The position numbers and the translations under genes are program-made. A stretch of 64,000 nt of DNA from Thalassospira povalilytica. GTDB taxonomy: Bacteria > Pseudomonadota > Alphaproteobacteria > Rhodospirillales > Thalassospiraceae. This document shows, piece by piece, positions 55,927 through 64,000 of the stretch. Under the pieces are notes generated by a model. It did no database searches, had not been told where the DNA came from, and saw only the letters and a list, made by a program, of their open reading frames with translations. How positions within the stretch are numbered: position 1 is the stretch's first letter; every line of letters starts with the position of its first letter. The stretch spans positions 1-64,000 of the forward strand of contig NZ_PGTS01000003.1 in assembly GCF_002844235.1 (NCBI RefSeq), written 5' to 3'.

Positions 55927-56889
55927 CTATTTCGATGTCGCCCAGGCCTCGATTGCATCAAGCGTGTGCCGCGCACTGGCAACCGTTGGCGTGGTTACGG
56001 CAACCGAATCAAGATAAAGAACCCGGCCTTCCTTGTGCGGGCGCAGGAAACGATCCCATCCCGGCACAATGGCATTCAACCGGTCACGAATGGCAGCCGG
56101 ACCACGATCCGCACTGACATAACTGTTCATAATAATCAGAATATCAGGATTAAGGCGGGCGAACTGTTCGGAACTCAGCGGCACGGCGAAGCCTTGACCA
56201 TAACCCGATGCCTTGCCACTGCCTTGAAGGTCTGCACGACGATATCCCAGATCCTCGATCGCCTGAATGACACCGGACATGTTACTGACGACATTGATCT
56301 GGTCATAAATGATCACGGCCAGATAGGTCTTTCCGTTCGGGGCTTCGGGCAATTTGGCACGCACATCATCAAGCTGGCTTTTATAGTCGGCCATCAGGGC
56401 ATCGAAACGATCCGATACGCCCAGAAGGTCTGCCAGTTTTTGCTGGGTGCTGAACCCGGTGATATCCGGGGTCCGGATGTTTTTGAGATAAACCGGTGCG
56501 ACAGATGACAGGATATCGGCTTTATCCGCGTCACTTTCCCCACCAATGATCAGATCCGGTTTCAGGGCACTCAGTTTTTCAAGGTCAATATTCCCCAGCG
56601 GACCAATACCTGAAATCCCCAGATCAGCGCCATCCTTGCCCAGAACGGTTTTGATGAAATCGACCCGCAACATCGAACTGCCATCATCGTTGCGCCCGTA
56701 AGACCCGACAATATCAAGCCCGAGTTCAAGGATCGGAATCCCCAATAGCGGTTCTTGCAAGACAACGATACGTTCGGGCGTATCGGGCATGGGCACGGTA
56801 CGCCCGCGATCATCCTGCACATCGTGACTTTGTGCATGTGCCAGTCCGCTTGCAACAATTAGCGCCAGGGTCAAAAACAGCTTGTGCAT
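55927..56889 (-). CDS. Ferric-chelate ABC transporter, periplasmic binding protein
   Basis: A 320-residue class III solute-binding protein. A signal peptide (MHKLFLTLALIVASGLAHAQ) precedes the family pattern DRGRTVPMPDTPERIVVLQEP, LSALKPDLIIGG and YVSADRGPAAIRDRLNAIVPGWDRF. FecB-type proteins bind ferric citrate or ferric siderophores. Start at 56889 fits the signal peptide. It is the last gene of the operon ATPase-permease-permease-binding protein. No TonB-dependent receptor is in the window. Confidence 0.9.
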   Translation of the reverse strand: MHKLFLTLALIVASGLAHAQSHDVQDDRGRTVPMPDTPERIVVLQEPLLGIPILELGLDIVGSYGRNDDGSSMLRVDFIKTVLGKDGADLGISGIGPLGNIDLEKLSALKPDLIIGGESDADKADILSSVAPVYLKNIRTPDITGFSTQQKLADLLGVSDRFDALMADYKSQLDDVRAKLPEAPNGKTYLAVIIYDQINVVSNMSGVIQAIEDLGYRRADLQGSGKASGYGQGFAVPLSSEQFARLNPDILIIMNSYVSADRGPAAIRDRLNAIVPGWDRFLRPHKEGRVLYLDSVAVTTPTVASARHTLDAIEAWATSK

Positions 56890-56911
56890 GGGAACTCCAA
56901 TCAATCGGGTA

Positions 56912-57976
56912 TCAACCTGTTCGAGCCTGTGAAATGGTACGAAGACGCAGGGAAATGATAAAAATCGGGGCACCGATCATCATGATGGCAAGCCCGGTCG
57001 GCAGTGCCACCTGATCAGAGCCAAGACGCGTCAATCCATCGGCCGCCACCACCAGAACACCCCCGGTCATCGCCGCCAGAAACAGTCGCGCCCGACCCTT
57101 TGCCGGGGATATGAAACCGGCAAGATGCGGGGCCATCACACCCAGAAACACCAATGGACCGACCGCAGCCGTCGCCGCGGCCGTCAACAGCACGGCAACA
57201 ATCAGAATGGCCGGCTTGGTGATATGAACGGCCTCCCCCAGGGCCAGCGCCATATGGTCACCAAGGTCAAGACTGCGCAATTTGCGACCGATCACCAGAA
57301 TTGCCGGAATGGAGATAACAAACCATGTCGCAAAACTGCCAACAGCCGACCAGTCGGAATGGAAAAGCGACCCGGCAAGCCAGCTTGAAATCGCGTGTGA
57401 CTGTTCGGGCGGCGCATATAGGATCAGGATCGATGTCACCGATGACAAAGTGGTTTCAACCGCAATCCCCATCAGCAAAATGCCAAGCCCCCCGGAATGA
57501 TGACGCCCGACCAGTACCATCAACAGCACGGCAACCGCCAGCCCACCGGCAAATCCGGCAAGGGGAGTAAAGATCAACGGCAATCCGGGGAAAAGAACCA
57601 GAACAAGCATGATGACCACAAGCGACCCCTGGCTCAGCCCAAGCTGACCCGGATCCGCCAGCGGATTTTGGGCAAGTGATTGCAACATCGCCCCGGTCAG
57701 CGCAACGCACCAGCCTGCCATGAACCCCATCAGAATGCGGGGCAGACGGACATCTGCAATTGCAAATGCGACATCACCAGAGACAGCATCGCCATCAAAC
57801 AATCCGACAAGGTCGGAAAATGTGCTGTCGGTTGATCCTGTGGTCAAAAGCGCCACACCACCGACCACAGCAACCATCATCAGGATCACCGCACAGATCA
57901 GATTATGCAGACGGATTTCCAAACCACCGGAAAATCTGAGAACGACATATCCATGAAGGCCGGTCGTCAAACGCAT
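56912..57976 (-). CDS. Ferric-chelate ABC transporter, FecD-type permease
   Basis: A 354-residue FecCD/BtuC-type permease with about ten helices. The family motifs are RLPRILMGFMAGWCVALTGAMLQSLAQNPLADPGQLGLSQGSL and GPLVFLGVMAPHLAGFI. The start at 57976 overlaps the stop of the upstream permease, as TAATG. The longer upstream open frame to 58234 lies in the other permease and is not part of this gene. Confidence 0.92.
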   Translation of the reverse strand: MRLTTGLHGYVVLRFSGGLEIRLHNLICAVILMMVAVVGGVALLTTGSTDSTFSDLVGLFDGDAVSGDVAFAIADVRLPRILMGFMAGWCVALTGAMLQSLAQNPLADPGQLGLSQGSLVVIMLVLVLFPGLPLIFTPLAGFAGGLAVAVLLMVLVGRHHSGGLGILLMGIAVETTLSSVTSILILYAPPEQSHAISSWLAGSLFHSDWSAVGSFATWFVISIPAILVIGRKLRSLDLGDHMALALGEAVHITKPAILIVAVLLTAAATAAVGPLVFLGVMAPHLAGFISPAKGRARLFLAAMTGGVLVVAADGLTRLGSDQVALPTGLAIMMIGAPIFIISLRLRTISQARTG

Positions 57977-58989
57977 TACAACGACCTCCGCAATCCGGGG
58001 GTCAGGTAATAGCGCCGCACGACAAAGGCAAAAACAACGCCACCGAACAGGTCCATCATCACGCCGGTATGAAGAACAAACGGGCTGAAGGCCAGTCGCG
58101 CAACCATGTCGGCAATCAGACAAATGCTGGCCCCGACCAGAATGCAGCCCGGAATGATCATTGTCTGCTTTGCCCCGACCAATGGCCGCACAATATGGGG
58201 CACAACCAGACCGACAAACCCGATCGGCCCGCAAATTGCGACCGCCGCACTGCTTGAAAGAACCACGGATGCAATTGCCAGACGCGACACAAGGACAATA
58301 TTAACACCGGCCGATGCCGCCTTTTCCGGGCCAAGGGCAATAAGGGTCAGCGCACGCGACAAGATCAGAAGCACGACCACACCACCGACGCCAACCGGCC
58401 ACATCTGATGAAGGCGGTCGATATAGACATGGTTGATATTGCCCGTTACCCAGCCAAGGAACTCGTTTCGCAGTTCCGGCGTCGATAACAGCAAGGCATT
58501 GGCAATGCCGATAAACAGCATTGAAACCACCGCCCCGGACAGAATAAGTGACAACCCCCGCGGGTTGCCATCCATGCCCGACATACGTGCAACCATCAGA
58601 CAGGCGCCAAATCCGCAAATCCCGCCAATCAGCGCCGCAATTCCCTGAAATGCGGATGAAATCCCGAAAAATATCACCCCGCCAACCACAAACAGGGTCG
58701 CACCAGCATTGATCCCTAAAAGTGCGGGTGATGCGAGGGGATTGCGCATCAATCCCTGAAGCACAGCACCGCTGCATGCCATCACCGAACCGACAAAAAC
58801 GGCAATCAATACCCGTGGAAGACGTTGATAGATCACGACAAAATGGTCGTAATTATCCACATCAAAGCTGAAAAACGCCAAAAGGATGTCTTCGGGTGCA
58901 ATATTGGTCGCCCCAAGTGACAGATTAGCAAAAAATGCTGCCATCAGGGTCAGAATGAAGGCCGAAAAGACCTTTGCACGACCGGTCAT
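57976..58989 (-). CDS. Ferric-chelate ABC transporter, FecC-type permease
   Basis: A 337-residue permease of the same family with RLPRVLIAVFVGSVMACSGAVLQGLMRNPLASPALLGINAG and GPIGFVGLVVPHIVRPLVG. It pairs with the downstream permease to form the membrane channel, and overlaps the ATPase gene by four bases. Confidence 0.92.
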   Translation of the reverse strand: MTGRAKVFSAFILTLMAAFFANLSLGATNIAPEDILLAFFSFDVDNYDHFVVIYQRLPRVLIAVFVGSVMACSGAVLQGLMRNPLASPALLGINAGATLFVVGGVIFFGISSAFQGIAALIGGICGFGACLMVARMSGMDGNPRGLSLILSGAVVSMLFIGIANALLLSTPELRNEFLGWVTGNINHVYIDRLHQMWPVGVGGVVVLLILSRALTLIALGPEKAASAGVNIVLVSRLAIASVVLSSSAAVAICGPIGFVGLVVPHIVRPLVGAKQTMIIPGCILVGASICLIADMVARLAFSPFVLHTGVMMDLFGGVVFAFVVRRYYLTPGLRRSL

Positions 58990-59783
58990 TCTGCGTTTGC
59001 CCGCATCTGTGCGTCCTGACGCGGCAAACAGACAAGACGATCTTCACGCATGAAAACATCGGCATCGAAATCAAAGACCATGCGGATGTTTTCCGGTGTG
59101 ATCACCTGTTTGGTCGGGCCGCAAATACCTGCTTTGCCCTGACGGATCATCACCACATGGTCGGCAAATGCTGATGCCAGATTAAGGTCGTGCAAAACCG
59201 TGATGATTGTTTTGCCGTGCTCCTGACCCAGACGGCGCACCAGTTCAAGCACGGCATACTGGTATTTCATATCCAGATGATTGACCGGCTCGTCCATCAG
59301 AATGATGTCGGCATCCTGTGCGAGAACCATGGCGATCCAGGCCCGCTGGCGTTGCCCGCCCGAAAGCGAATTGACCGGCACATGGGCCATATTGACCAGC
59401 CCAACGGTGCGAAGAACGTCTGCAAACAATGCCCGGTCCTGTGCACTTGGCCCGCCAAACAGTGAATAGCGTGCATATCCGGCAAGTTCGATCAGCTCAC
59501 CCAGAACGATATAATCCGGGCAATGGTTTTCCTGTGGCAAATAGGCGATGCGCCGTGCCAGGGTTTGCCGCGGAATATCGTCGATCGGAACATCATCAAG
59601 GGTGATGGTCCCGGCTGATTTTGGCAAAAGACCAAGGATCGCCTTGAGCAGTGTGGATTTCCCACATCCGTTTGGCCCGACCAGTGCCGTCACACCGCCT
59701 GTGTCGAACTGCACCGAAAGTCCGTTCAGGACCGGTGATTTTCCATAGGAAACAACAAGATTTTGGGCAGACAGCACGTTCAA
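58986..59783 (-). CDS. Ferric-chelate ABC transporter, ATP-binding protein
   Basis: A 265-residue ABC ATPase with Walker A GPNGCGKST, the signature LSGGQRQRAW, Walker B DIILMDEPVNHLD and the switch histidine in VLHDLN. It is the first gene of the operon, whose promoter region holds a Fur-box-like sequence. Confidence 0.94.
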   Translation of the reverse strand: MNVLSAQNLVVSYGKSPVLNGLSVQFDTGGVTALVGPNGCGKSTLLKAILGLLPKSAGTITLDDVPIDDIPRQTLARRIAYLPQENHCPDYIVLGELIELAGYARYSLFGGPSAQDRALFADVLRTVGLVNMAHVPVNSLSGGQRQRAWIAMVLAQDADIILMDEPVNHLDMKYQYAVLELVRRLGQEHGKTIITVLHDLNLASAFADHVVMIRQGKAGICGPTKQVITPENIRMVFDFDADVFMREDRLVCLPRQDAQMRANAE

Positions 59784-59834
59784 AGGTCCGGTTTTTCAAT
59801 CCTGACCAGAACATAGATCAAGGCGTTTTATGCT

Positions 59835-59853
59835 GCAAATGATATTCATTCAT
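59835..59853. promoter_or_regulatory. Fur-box-like sequence
   Basis: GCAAATGATATTCATTCAT matches 13 of 19 bases of the classical GATAATGATAATCATTATC. It lies in the divergent gap between the iron ABC operon and the FMN monooxygenase gene, so it could repress both when iron is plentiful. Confidence 0.6.
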
Positions 59854-59899
59854 ATTATCAAGCATGCAACAGACGACGATCAAAGGAATTCTGCCCGCC

Positions 59900-61207
59900 A
59901 TGACGACCCGCAAGCACATCCATATCGGTTTGTCCGTCGCCCCGACCTGGTTGATGAATGATGCCTGGCGCCGTGATGACAGCAATGTCGAAAATGTCTT
60001 TTCCACAGACTTTTTTGTCGAGATTGCCAAACGCGCGGAAAAGGCCAAGATCGACTTCCTGTTTCGTCCTGACACGCTTTTCATGAAACCGGAAATGATT
60101 GCCGGTTCCCCCGGGTTTTCCAGTCTCGATCCGACGATCCAGCTTGCGGCACTGGCCGAACATACCAGCAAGATCGGACTGGTCACGACGGCGTCCACGA
60201 CCTTTTATCCGCCCTATATCGTCGCCCGACAGATCCAGTCGCTTAATATCCTGTCCAAGGGGCGGGTCGGCTGGAACATCGTCACATCCCTTGATGGCAA
60301 CGAGAATTTCGGGATTTCGGAAATGCCATCAAGCGAGGATCGCTATCGACAGGCTGCCGAATTTAGCGATGTGGTCCACAAACTTTGGGCAAGCTATCCG
60401 TCCGATGCCATCATTGCCGACCGCGAAAGTGGGACTTATGGCACCCCGGACGCCCTGACACGGATTGATCATCACGGGGAGTTTTATGATGTTGCCGGGC
60501 CGCTGAACACACCGGCCTTTGGCAATGGCAAAGTCCCGTTGTTCCAGGCCGGGGCATCGCCGGCCGGACGTGACTTTGCTGCGTCCGTTGCCCATGCAAT
60601 CTTTGCCGCCACCCCGGACCCGGAAGTTGCGCGCGAACTGCGCAGTGACTTGCGAGAACGCGCGGCAAGCAAAGGCCGCGACCCCGATGATATTCGCATC
60701 CTGCCCGGGCTTAACATGTATCTGGCCCCGACCCGCGAAGAAGCCCGCGAAATTTTCGCCCAAACCCACGCCCGCATGGATCCGCGCCGCATGATTGCCA
60801 AGGTCAAGGAACTGATTGCCCTTGATCTGACAGATCATCCGATGGATGCACGTGTCACTGCCGATATGTTGCCCCCCGCTGATACGGTGGTGCGCAGCAA
60901 GACCCATGGCGACCTTGTCCGTCGTCTAATTGAACGCGACCAACCAACGGTCAAGGATCTTCTGACCCGTCCGGAAGTCATGGGGTCATCGCACTGGATC
61001 GTGGTCGGCACGCCCGAGGATGCGGTCAACGAAATTGCGGCCTGGGCTGATATCAATGCCGGTGACGGCATCATTGCCTTGCCCAGCGGGTCACATCAGT
61101 CGGTTGAATTGTTTCTTGATCAAGTGGTTCCGGGTTTGCAGGAACGCGGACTTTTCCGCACCGAATATTCCGGTCATACCCTTGCCGATCATCTTGGCGT
61201 CAAATAG
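59900..61207 (+). CDS. FMN-dependent monooxygenase, NtaA/SnaA/DszA family
   Basis: A 435-residue flavin-dependent monooxygenase of the bacterial-luciferase superfamily. The NtaA-type pattern is clear: HIGLSVAPTWLMNDAWR, SKIGLVTTASTTFYPPYIVAR, GRVGWNIVTSLDGNENFG, PLFQAGASPAGRDFAA and VVGTPEDAV. Relatives oxidise nitrilotriacetate, EDTA, sulfur heterocycles or natural products using FMNH2 from a separate reductase, which is not nearby. It is divergent from a ferric-chelate transporter with a Fur-box-like site between. I favour the ATG at 59900 (AAAGGA upstream, typical N-terminus); an ATG at 59864 would nearly touch the Fur box. Confidence 0.85.
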   Translation: MTTRKHIHIGLSVAPTWLMNDAWRRDDSNVENVFSTDFFVEIAKRAEKAKIDFLFRPDTLFMKPEMIAGSPGFSSLDPTIQLAALAEHTSKIGLVTTASTTFYPPYIVARQIQSLNILSKGRVGWNIVTSLDGNENFGISEMPSSEDRYRQAAEFSDVVHKLWASYPSDAIIADRESGTYGTPDALTRIDHHGEFYDVAGPLNTPAFGNGKVPLFQAGASPAGRDFAASVAHAIFAATPDPEVARELRSDLRERAASKGRDPDDIRILPGLNMYLAPTREEAREIFAQTHARMDPRRMIAKVKELIALDLTDHPMDARVTADMLPPADTVVRSKTHGDLVRRLIERDQPTVKDLLTRPEVMGSSHWIVVGTPEDAVNEIAAWADINAGDGIIALPSGSHQSVELFLDQVVPGLQERGLFRTEYSGHTLADHLGVK

Positions 61208-61212
61208 CCAAC

Positions 61213-61243
61213 AAAAAACCCCGGGGAAGTTCCCGGGGTTTTT
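61213..61243. terminator. Bidirectional intrinsic terminator
   Basis: AAAAACCCCGGGGAA-GTTCCCGGGGTTTTT: near-perfect stem with A and T flanks between the convergent monooxygenase and purH genes. Confidence 0.9.
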
Positions 61244-61274
61244 CAATTTGATCTCGACGTGATCCCGACCGCGC

Positions 61275-62852
61275 TTAGTGGCGGAAATGACGCATGCCGG
61301 TAAAGACCATGGCAATGTCATGTTCGTCGGCCGCTGCAATGACTTCTTCGTCACGCATGGAGCCACCCGGCTGGATCACAGCCGTTGCACCGGCCTTGAC
61401 CGCGGCCAGAAGACCATCGGCAAACGGGAAGAACGCATCAGACGACACGACCGAACCCTTGGTGCGCAGTTCGGCTTCACCGGCATTTTTGCCAGCTTCT
61501 TCTGCTTTCCAGGCGGCAATGCGCGAGCTGTCAACGCGGCTCATCTGACCGGCACCAACACCAACGGTCTTGCCGTCTTTGACATAGACAATGGCGTTTG
61601 ATTTGACATGTTTGCCAACGCGGAACGCAAACAGAAGATCATCAAGTTCGGCATCAGTCGGCTTGCGCTTGGTGACGACTTTCAGTTCTTCGCGTTTCAC
61701 ACGGCCTGCATCACGGTTCTGAAGCAGATAACCACCCGCCAGCGAACGAAGCGTCATGTCTTCGCCTTCCGGATCGGCCATGCCGCCGGTTACCAGCAGA
61801 CGCAGGTTTTTCTTGGCTGCCAGAACTTCCTTGGCGGCATCGTCTGCATCCGGGCAAATCACGACTTCGGCAAACAGCTTGGCGATTTCTTCGGCGGTTT
61901 CCTTATCAAGGGTGCGGTTGACCGCAATGATGCCACCAAATGCCGAAACCGGATCACAAGACAGCGCCTTGTTATAGGCTTCGATCAGGGTTGCGCCTTC
62001 GGCAACACCGCACGGGTTGGCATGCTTGATGATCGCAACAGCCGGTTTTTCGTCAAACTCGGAAACCAGTTCAAACGCGGCATCGGTGTCGTTCAGGTTG
62101 TTGAATGACAGTTCCTTGCCCTGAAGCTGGGTCGCGGTTGCCACACCCGGGCGGTTTTTACCGTTGGTGTAGAACGCGGCCTGCTGGTGCGGGTTTTCGC
62201 CATAACGCAGGGTCTGTTTCAGTTCGGCCGAAACATTCAGGCGCTGCGGGAAGGTTTCACCAAGCTGACCGGCAAACCAGCTTGAAATCGCCGAGTCATA
62301 AGCGCCGGTGCGGGCAAAGGCCTTGGCGGCCAAAACGCGACGGGTTTCAGCGGTGGTGGCACCGGCATTGTCATTCATTTCGGCGAGAACACGGTCATAA
62401 TCGGACGGATCGACAACCACGGTAACCGATTCATGGTTTTTCGCCGCCGAGCGGATCATGCTTGGACCGCCGATATCGATATTTTCGATGCAGGTGTCGA
62501 AATCGGCACCCTTGGCAACGGTTTCTTCGAACGGGTACAGATTCACACATACCAGATCGATCGGGGAAATGTCGTTATCTTCCATCGCCTGCATGTGGCT
62601 GGAAAGAGAACGGCGGCCCAGAAGGCCGCCGTGAATCTTCGGATGAAGAGTCTTGACACGACCGTCCATGATTTCGGGAAAACCGGTGTGATCGGCAACT
62701 TCCTTGACCGGAATACCGGCAGCTTCGATCGCCTTGGCGGAGCCGCCAGTCGACAGGATTTCAACACCCTGGGCGTGAAGGGATTTGGCAAATTCGACCA
62801 GACCGGTCTTGTCGGAAACGGAAATAAGCGCGCGCGCAATACGAGCAGTCAT
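61275..62852 (-). CDS. purH: Bifunctional AICAR formyltransferase / IMP cyclohydrolase
   Basis: A 525-residue enzyme for the last two steps of IMP synthesis. N-terminal cyclohydrolase domain: [33 protein letters not shown] and [24 protein letters not shown]. The C-terminal formyltransferase has [25 protein letters not shown] and [10 protein letters not shown]. The start could be five codons upstream at 62867. The convergent neighbour shares its terminator. Confidence 0.97.
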   Translation of the reverse strand: MTARIARALISVSDKTGLVEFAKSLHAQGVEILSTGGSAKAIEAAGIPVKEVADHTGFPEIMDGRVKTLHPKIHGGLLGRRSLSSHMQAMEDNDISPIDLVCVNLYPFEETVAKGADFDTCIENIDIGGPSMIRSAAKNHESVTVVVDPSDYDRVLAEMNDNAGATTAETRRVLAAKAFARTGAYDSAISSWFAGQLGETFPQRLNVSAELKQTLRYGENPHQQAAFYTNGKNRPGVATATQLQGKELSFNNLNDTDAAFELVSEFDEKPAVAIIKHANPCGVAEGATLIEAYNKALSCDPVSAFGGIIAVNRTLDKETAEEIAKLFAEVVICPDADDAAKEVLAAKKNLRLLVTGGMADPEGEDMTLRSLAGGYLLQNRDAGRVKREELKVVTKRKPTDAELDDLLFAFRVGKHVKSNAIVYVKDGKTVGVGAGQMSRVDSSRIAAWKAEEAGKNAGEAELRTKGSVVSSDAFFPFADGLLAAVKAGATAVIQPGGSMRDEEVIAAADEHDIAMVFTGMRHFRH

Positions 62853-63148
62853 TGGGTTCGCTTTCATGCATCAATGTGATGAAGGTTGCGGACCCATTGA
62901 TGATATATCGGCCCACAATATCAGAAATGCGCATGGCTGCTCGTGCATGCGACGTGACAGTGTTGCGGGCAAGACCGGCCTTTTAACGGGACAGAAATGA
63001 CATCATTTCGATCCGGGCCGACACATGATCAATGAGTCCGAACCATGTTTCGCGCGGAGCTTTATCATGTGCGGCGCAAAATGTGGACCCCGAATTCTTG
63101 CATGGCGGCCTTTTGCAAACCCGCCAACTGTCCGGGCATCCGATACTG
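62853..63148. other. Gap upstream of purH
   Basis: About 300 bases with no convincing gene. No riboswitch pattern that I recognise (I looked for purine and ZTP/pfl types). It should contain the purH promoter. Confidence 0.4.
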
Positions 63149-63178
63149 AAAACGGGGTGTTACAGTGACCACCCCGTA
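63149..63178 (-). terminator. Intrinsic terminator of hglS
   Basis: On the minus strand: ACGGGGTGGTCACTGTAACACCCCGTTTTC. An 8-bp stem with a short T run, about 22 bases after the stop of the following gene. Confidence 0.65.
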
Positions 63179-63199
63179 TCGGTTTTGCCAACTATCGGA

Positions 63200-64000
63200 T
63201 CAGGCGACGTTTTTCCGAATACCCAATGTTTCGAACGCCTGATCAATAGATGCCTGTTGATGGGCGGCATAAAGCGCCAATTCATCGGCAACAGATGCGC
63301 CAAGGCATTTCTCGAACACATCCTGATTGGACTGTTCGGCGTAGTTTTTCTGTTCGTCACTGCCAAGATTCGACTGGAAGATGCCCGCCGCACTGACCGG
63401 CAGGAAATCTTCATAGATGATCGGGTCTGCATGCAGGTATCCCTGATCAACCAGCTCGTCTACCGAAACATCACGATCAACCTTACCCGCCGCATCGCGA
63501 CCTGCGTCCGTCACGCTGTAACGGAAGAAAGCCAGCTTTTCGACACGGAGCGTCTCGTAATCATCGGGGAAGGCGGCAAAACGTTCGGCCAGTTCGGTTT
63601 CATAATCGCGTGCGTTTGATCCGCCCGCACTGACCTGGACCGCGTGGCGCACCGATGCCAGAAGCGTGTCATAAAGTTTGCGCCCCTCGGCGGTCAGGGC
63701 AATACCGCGCTGCTCGATCTCGCCAAAGCGTGCGGTGTGGGTGCCCGCCGTTCCCTTCGGATTGCTCCCGACGAAATAGACCTGTTCTTCGAGCGCCTTG
63801 AAGCTGGTTTGGCGCAAAAGGATCGGACATTTGCGTGATGGCGGACCTTCGACAATTGCTTTGGGCGAAATGCCGCGTTCGGGCATGGCACGCTGAACCG
63901 CATCAATATCAAGGGTCCGCGGCGTCAGATGGTTGATATGCGGCCCCTTGAAGCAGACAACATCGGCAATCAGGCGGTGCGCATCATGAAGCTTCTGATA
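63200..64000 (-). CDS. 2-oxoadipate dioxygenase/decarboxylase HglS/YdcJ (DUF1338), 5' end outside the window
   Basis: The C-terminal 266 residues of a DUF1338 protein; the frame is open to the window edge and the N-terminus is missing. Conserved segments are IADVVCFKGPHINHLTPRTLDID, with two histidines of the iron site, and MPERGISPKAIVEGPPSRKCPILLRQTSFKALEE. Family members are Fe(II) enzymes that turn 2-oxoadipate into D-2-hydroxyglutarate in D-lysine catabolism. The ATG at 63886 is internal and should not be taken as the start. A terminator follows. Confidence 0.88.
   Translation of the reverse strand, partial: YQKLHDAHRLIADVVCFKGPHINHLTPRTLDIDAVQRAMPERGISPKAIVEGPPSRKCPILLRQTSFKALEEQVYFVGSNPKGTAGTHTARFGEIEQRGIALTAEGRKLYDTLLASVRHAVQVSAGGSNARDYETELAERFAAFPDDYETLRVEKLAFFRYSVTDAGRDAAGKVDRDVSVDELVDQGYLHADPIIYEDFLPVSAAGIFQSNLGSDEQKNYAEQSNQDVFEKCLGASVADELALYAAHQQASIDQAFETLGIRKNVA

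Noticed and set aside
62853-63148. Riboswitch upstream of purH
   Set aside because: I looked for purine and ZTP/pfl-type conserved cores by eye and found none.
63003-63191. 62-codon minus-strand open frame between hglS and purH
   Set aside because: It starts inside the hglS terminator hairpin and has no family features.

Overview
The window looks like chromosomal core genome from an alphaproteobacterium, most likely a Rhodospirillales-type (Thalassospira-like) organism. The evidence is the gene content and order: AddAB instead of RecBCD, the tsaE-amgK-murU-addB-addA-trxA string, a Mic60/mitofilin homologue and a HemY-like protein after hemC-hemD, the CnoX / Lon-substrate-domain / Trm112 / DUF971 block, and a GlnK-Amt pair with sigma-54-like promoters. 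Gene density is high and base composition is even. I saw no integrase, transposase, phage gene, CRISPR array, rRNA or tRNA. The genus is an inference from gene content; no marker gene was compared.

Layout. 0.2-3.2 kb: prolyl-tRNA editing protein, CnoX-like thioredoxin, Lon-substrate-domain protein, Trm112 and DUF971 proteins. 3.2-5.3 kb (minus): OmpW-like porin and a UbiH-family hydroxylase. 5.3-9.2 kb: nitrogen module with a complex regulatory region, glnK, amtB and a second amt. 9.3-13.1 kb: aminotransferase and FtsK. 13.3-18.9 kb: chemoreceptor, then a DcuC-type carrier, a fumarase-superfamily lyase and a LysR regulator. 19.1-28.7 kb (minus): trxA, addA, addB, murU, amgK, tsaE, combining recombination repair, muropeptide recycling and t6A modification. 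28.9-34.4 kb: ferredoxin-NADP reductase, GFA protein, an HxlR-controlled SDR/SnoaL pair, UPF0303 and lepA. 35-37.7 kb: orphan histidine kinase and a small lipoprotein.

37.8-44.3 kb (minus, with one inverted transporter): pheT, pheS, rplT, rpmI, AEC carrier (plus), a stand-alone receiver protein, infC. The usual infC-rpmI-rplT order is split by the transporter and the receiver gene. infC appears to start at AUA. 44.5-47.6 kb: two envelope glycosyltransferases and an alpha/beta hydrolase. 47.6-50.9 kb (minus): Rieske protein, EVE, YciI, gpsA, tsaD. 51.2-55.9 kb: hemC, hemD, mic60-like, hemY-like. 55.9-61.2 kb: a four-gene ferric-chelate ABC transporter divergent from an NtaA-type FMN monooxygenase across a Fur-box-like sequence. 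61.3-62.9 kb: purH. 63.2 kb to the end: truncated HglS/YdcJ (2-oxoadipate dioxygenase/decarboxylase).

Most of the window is ordinary housekeeping. The parts most worth a second look are the AUA start and stop-in-terminator arrangement of infC, the inverted repeats before glnK, the carrier-lyase cassette with its repeat-rich promoter, and the possible iron-chelate uptake plus chelator-oxidation unit. Nothing here can be called a new system from sequence alone.
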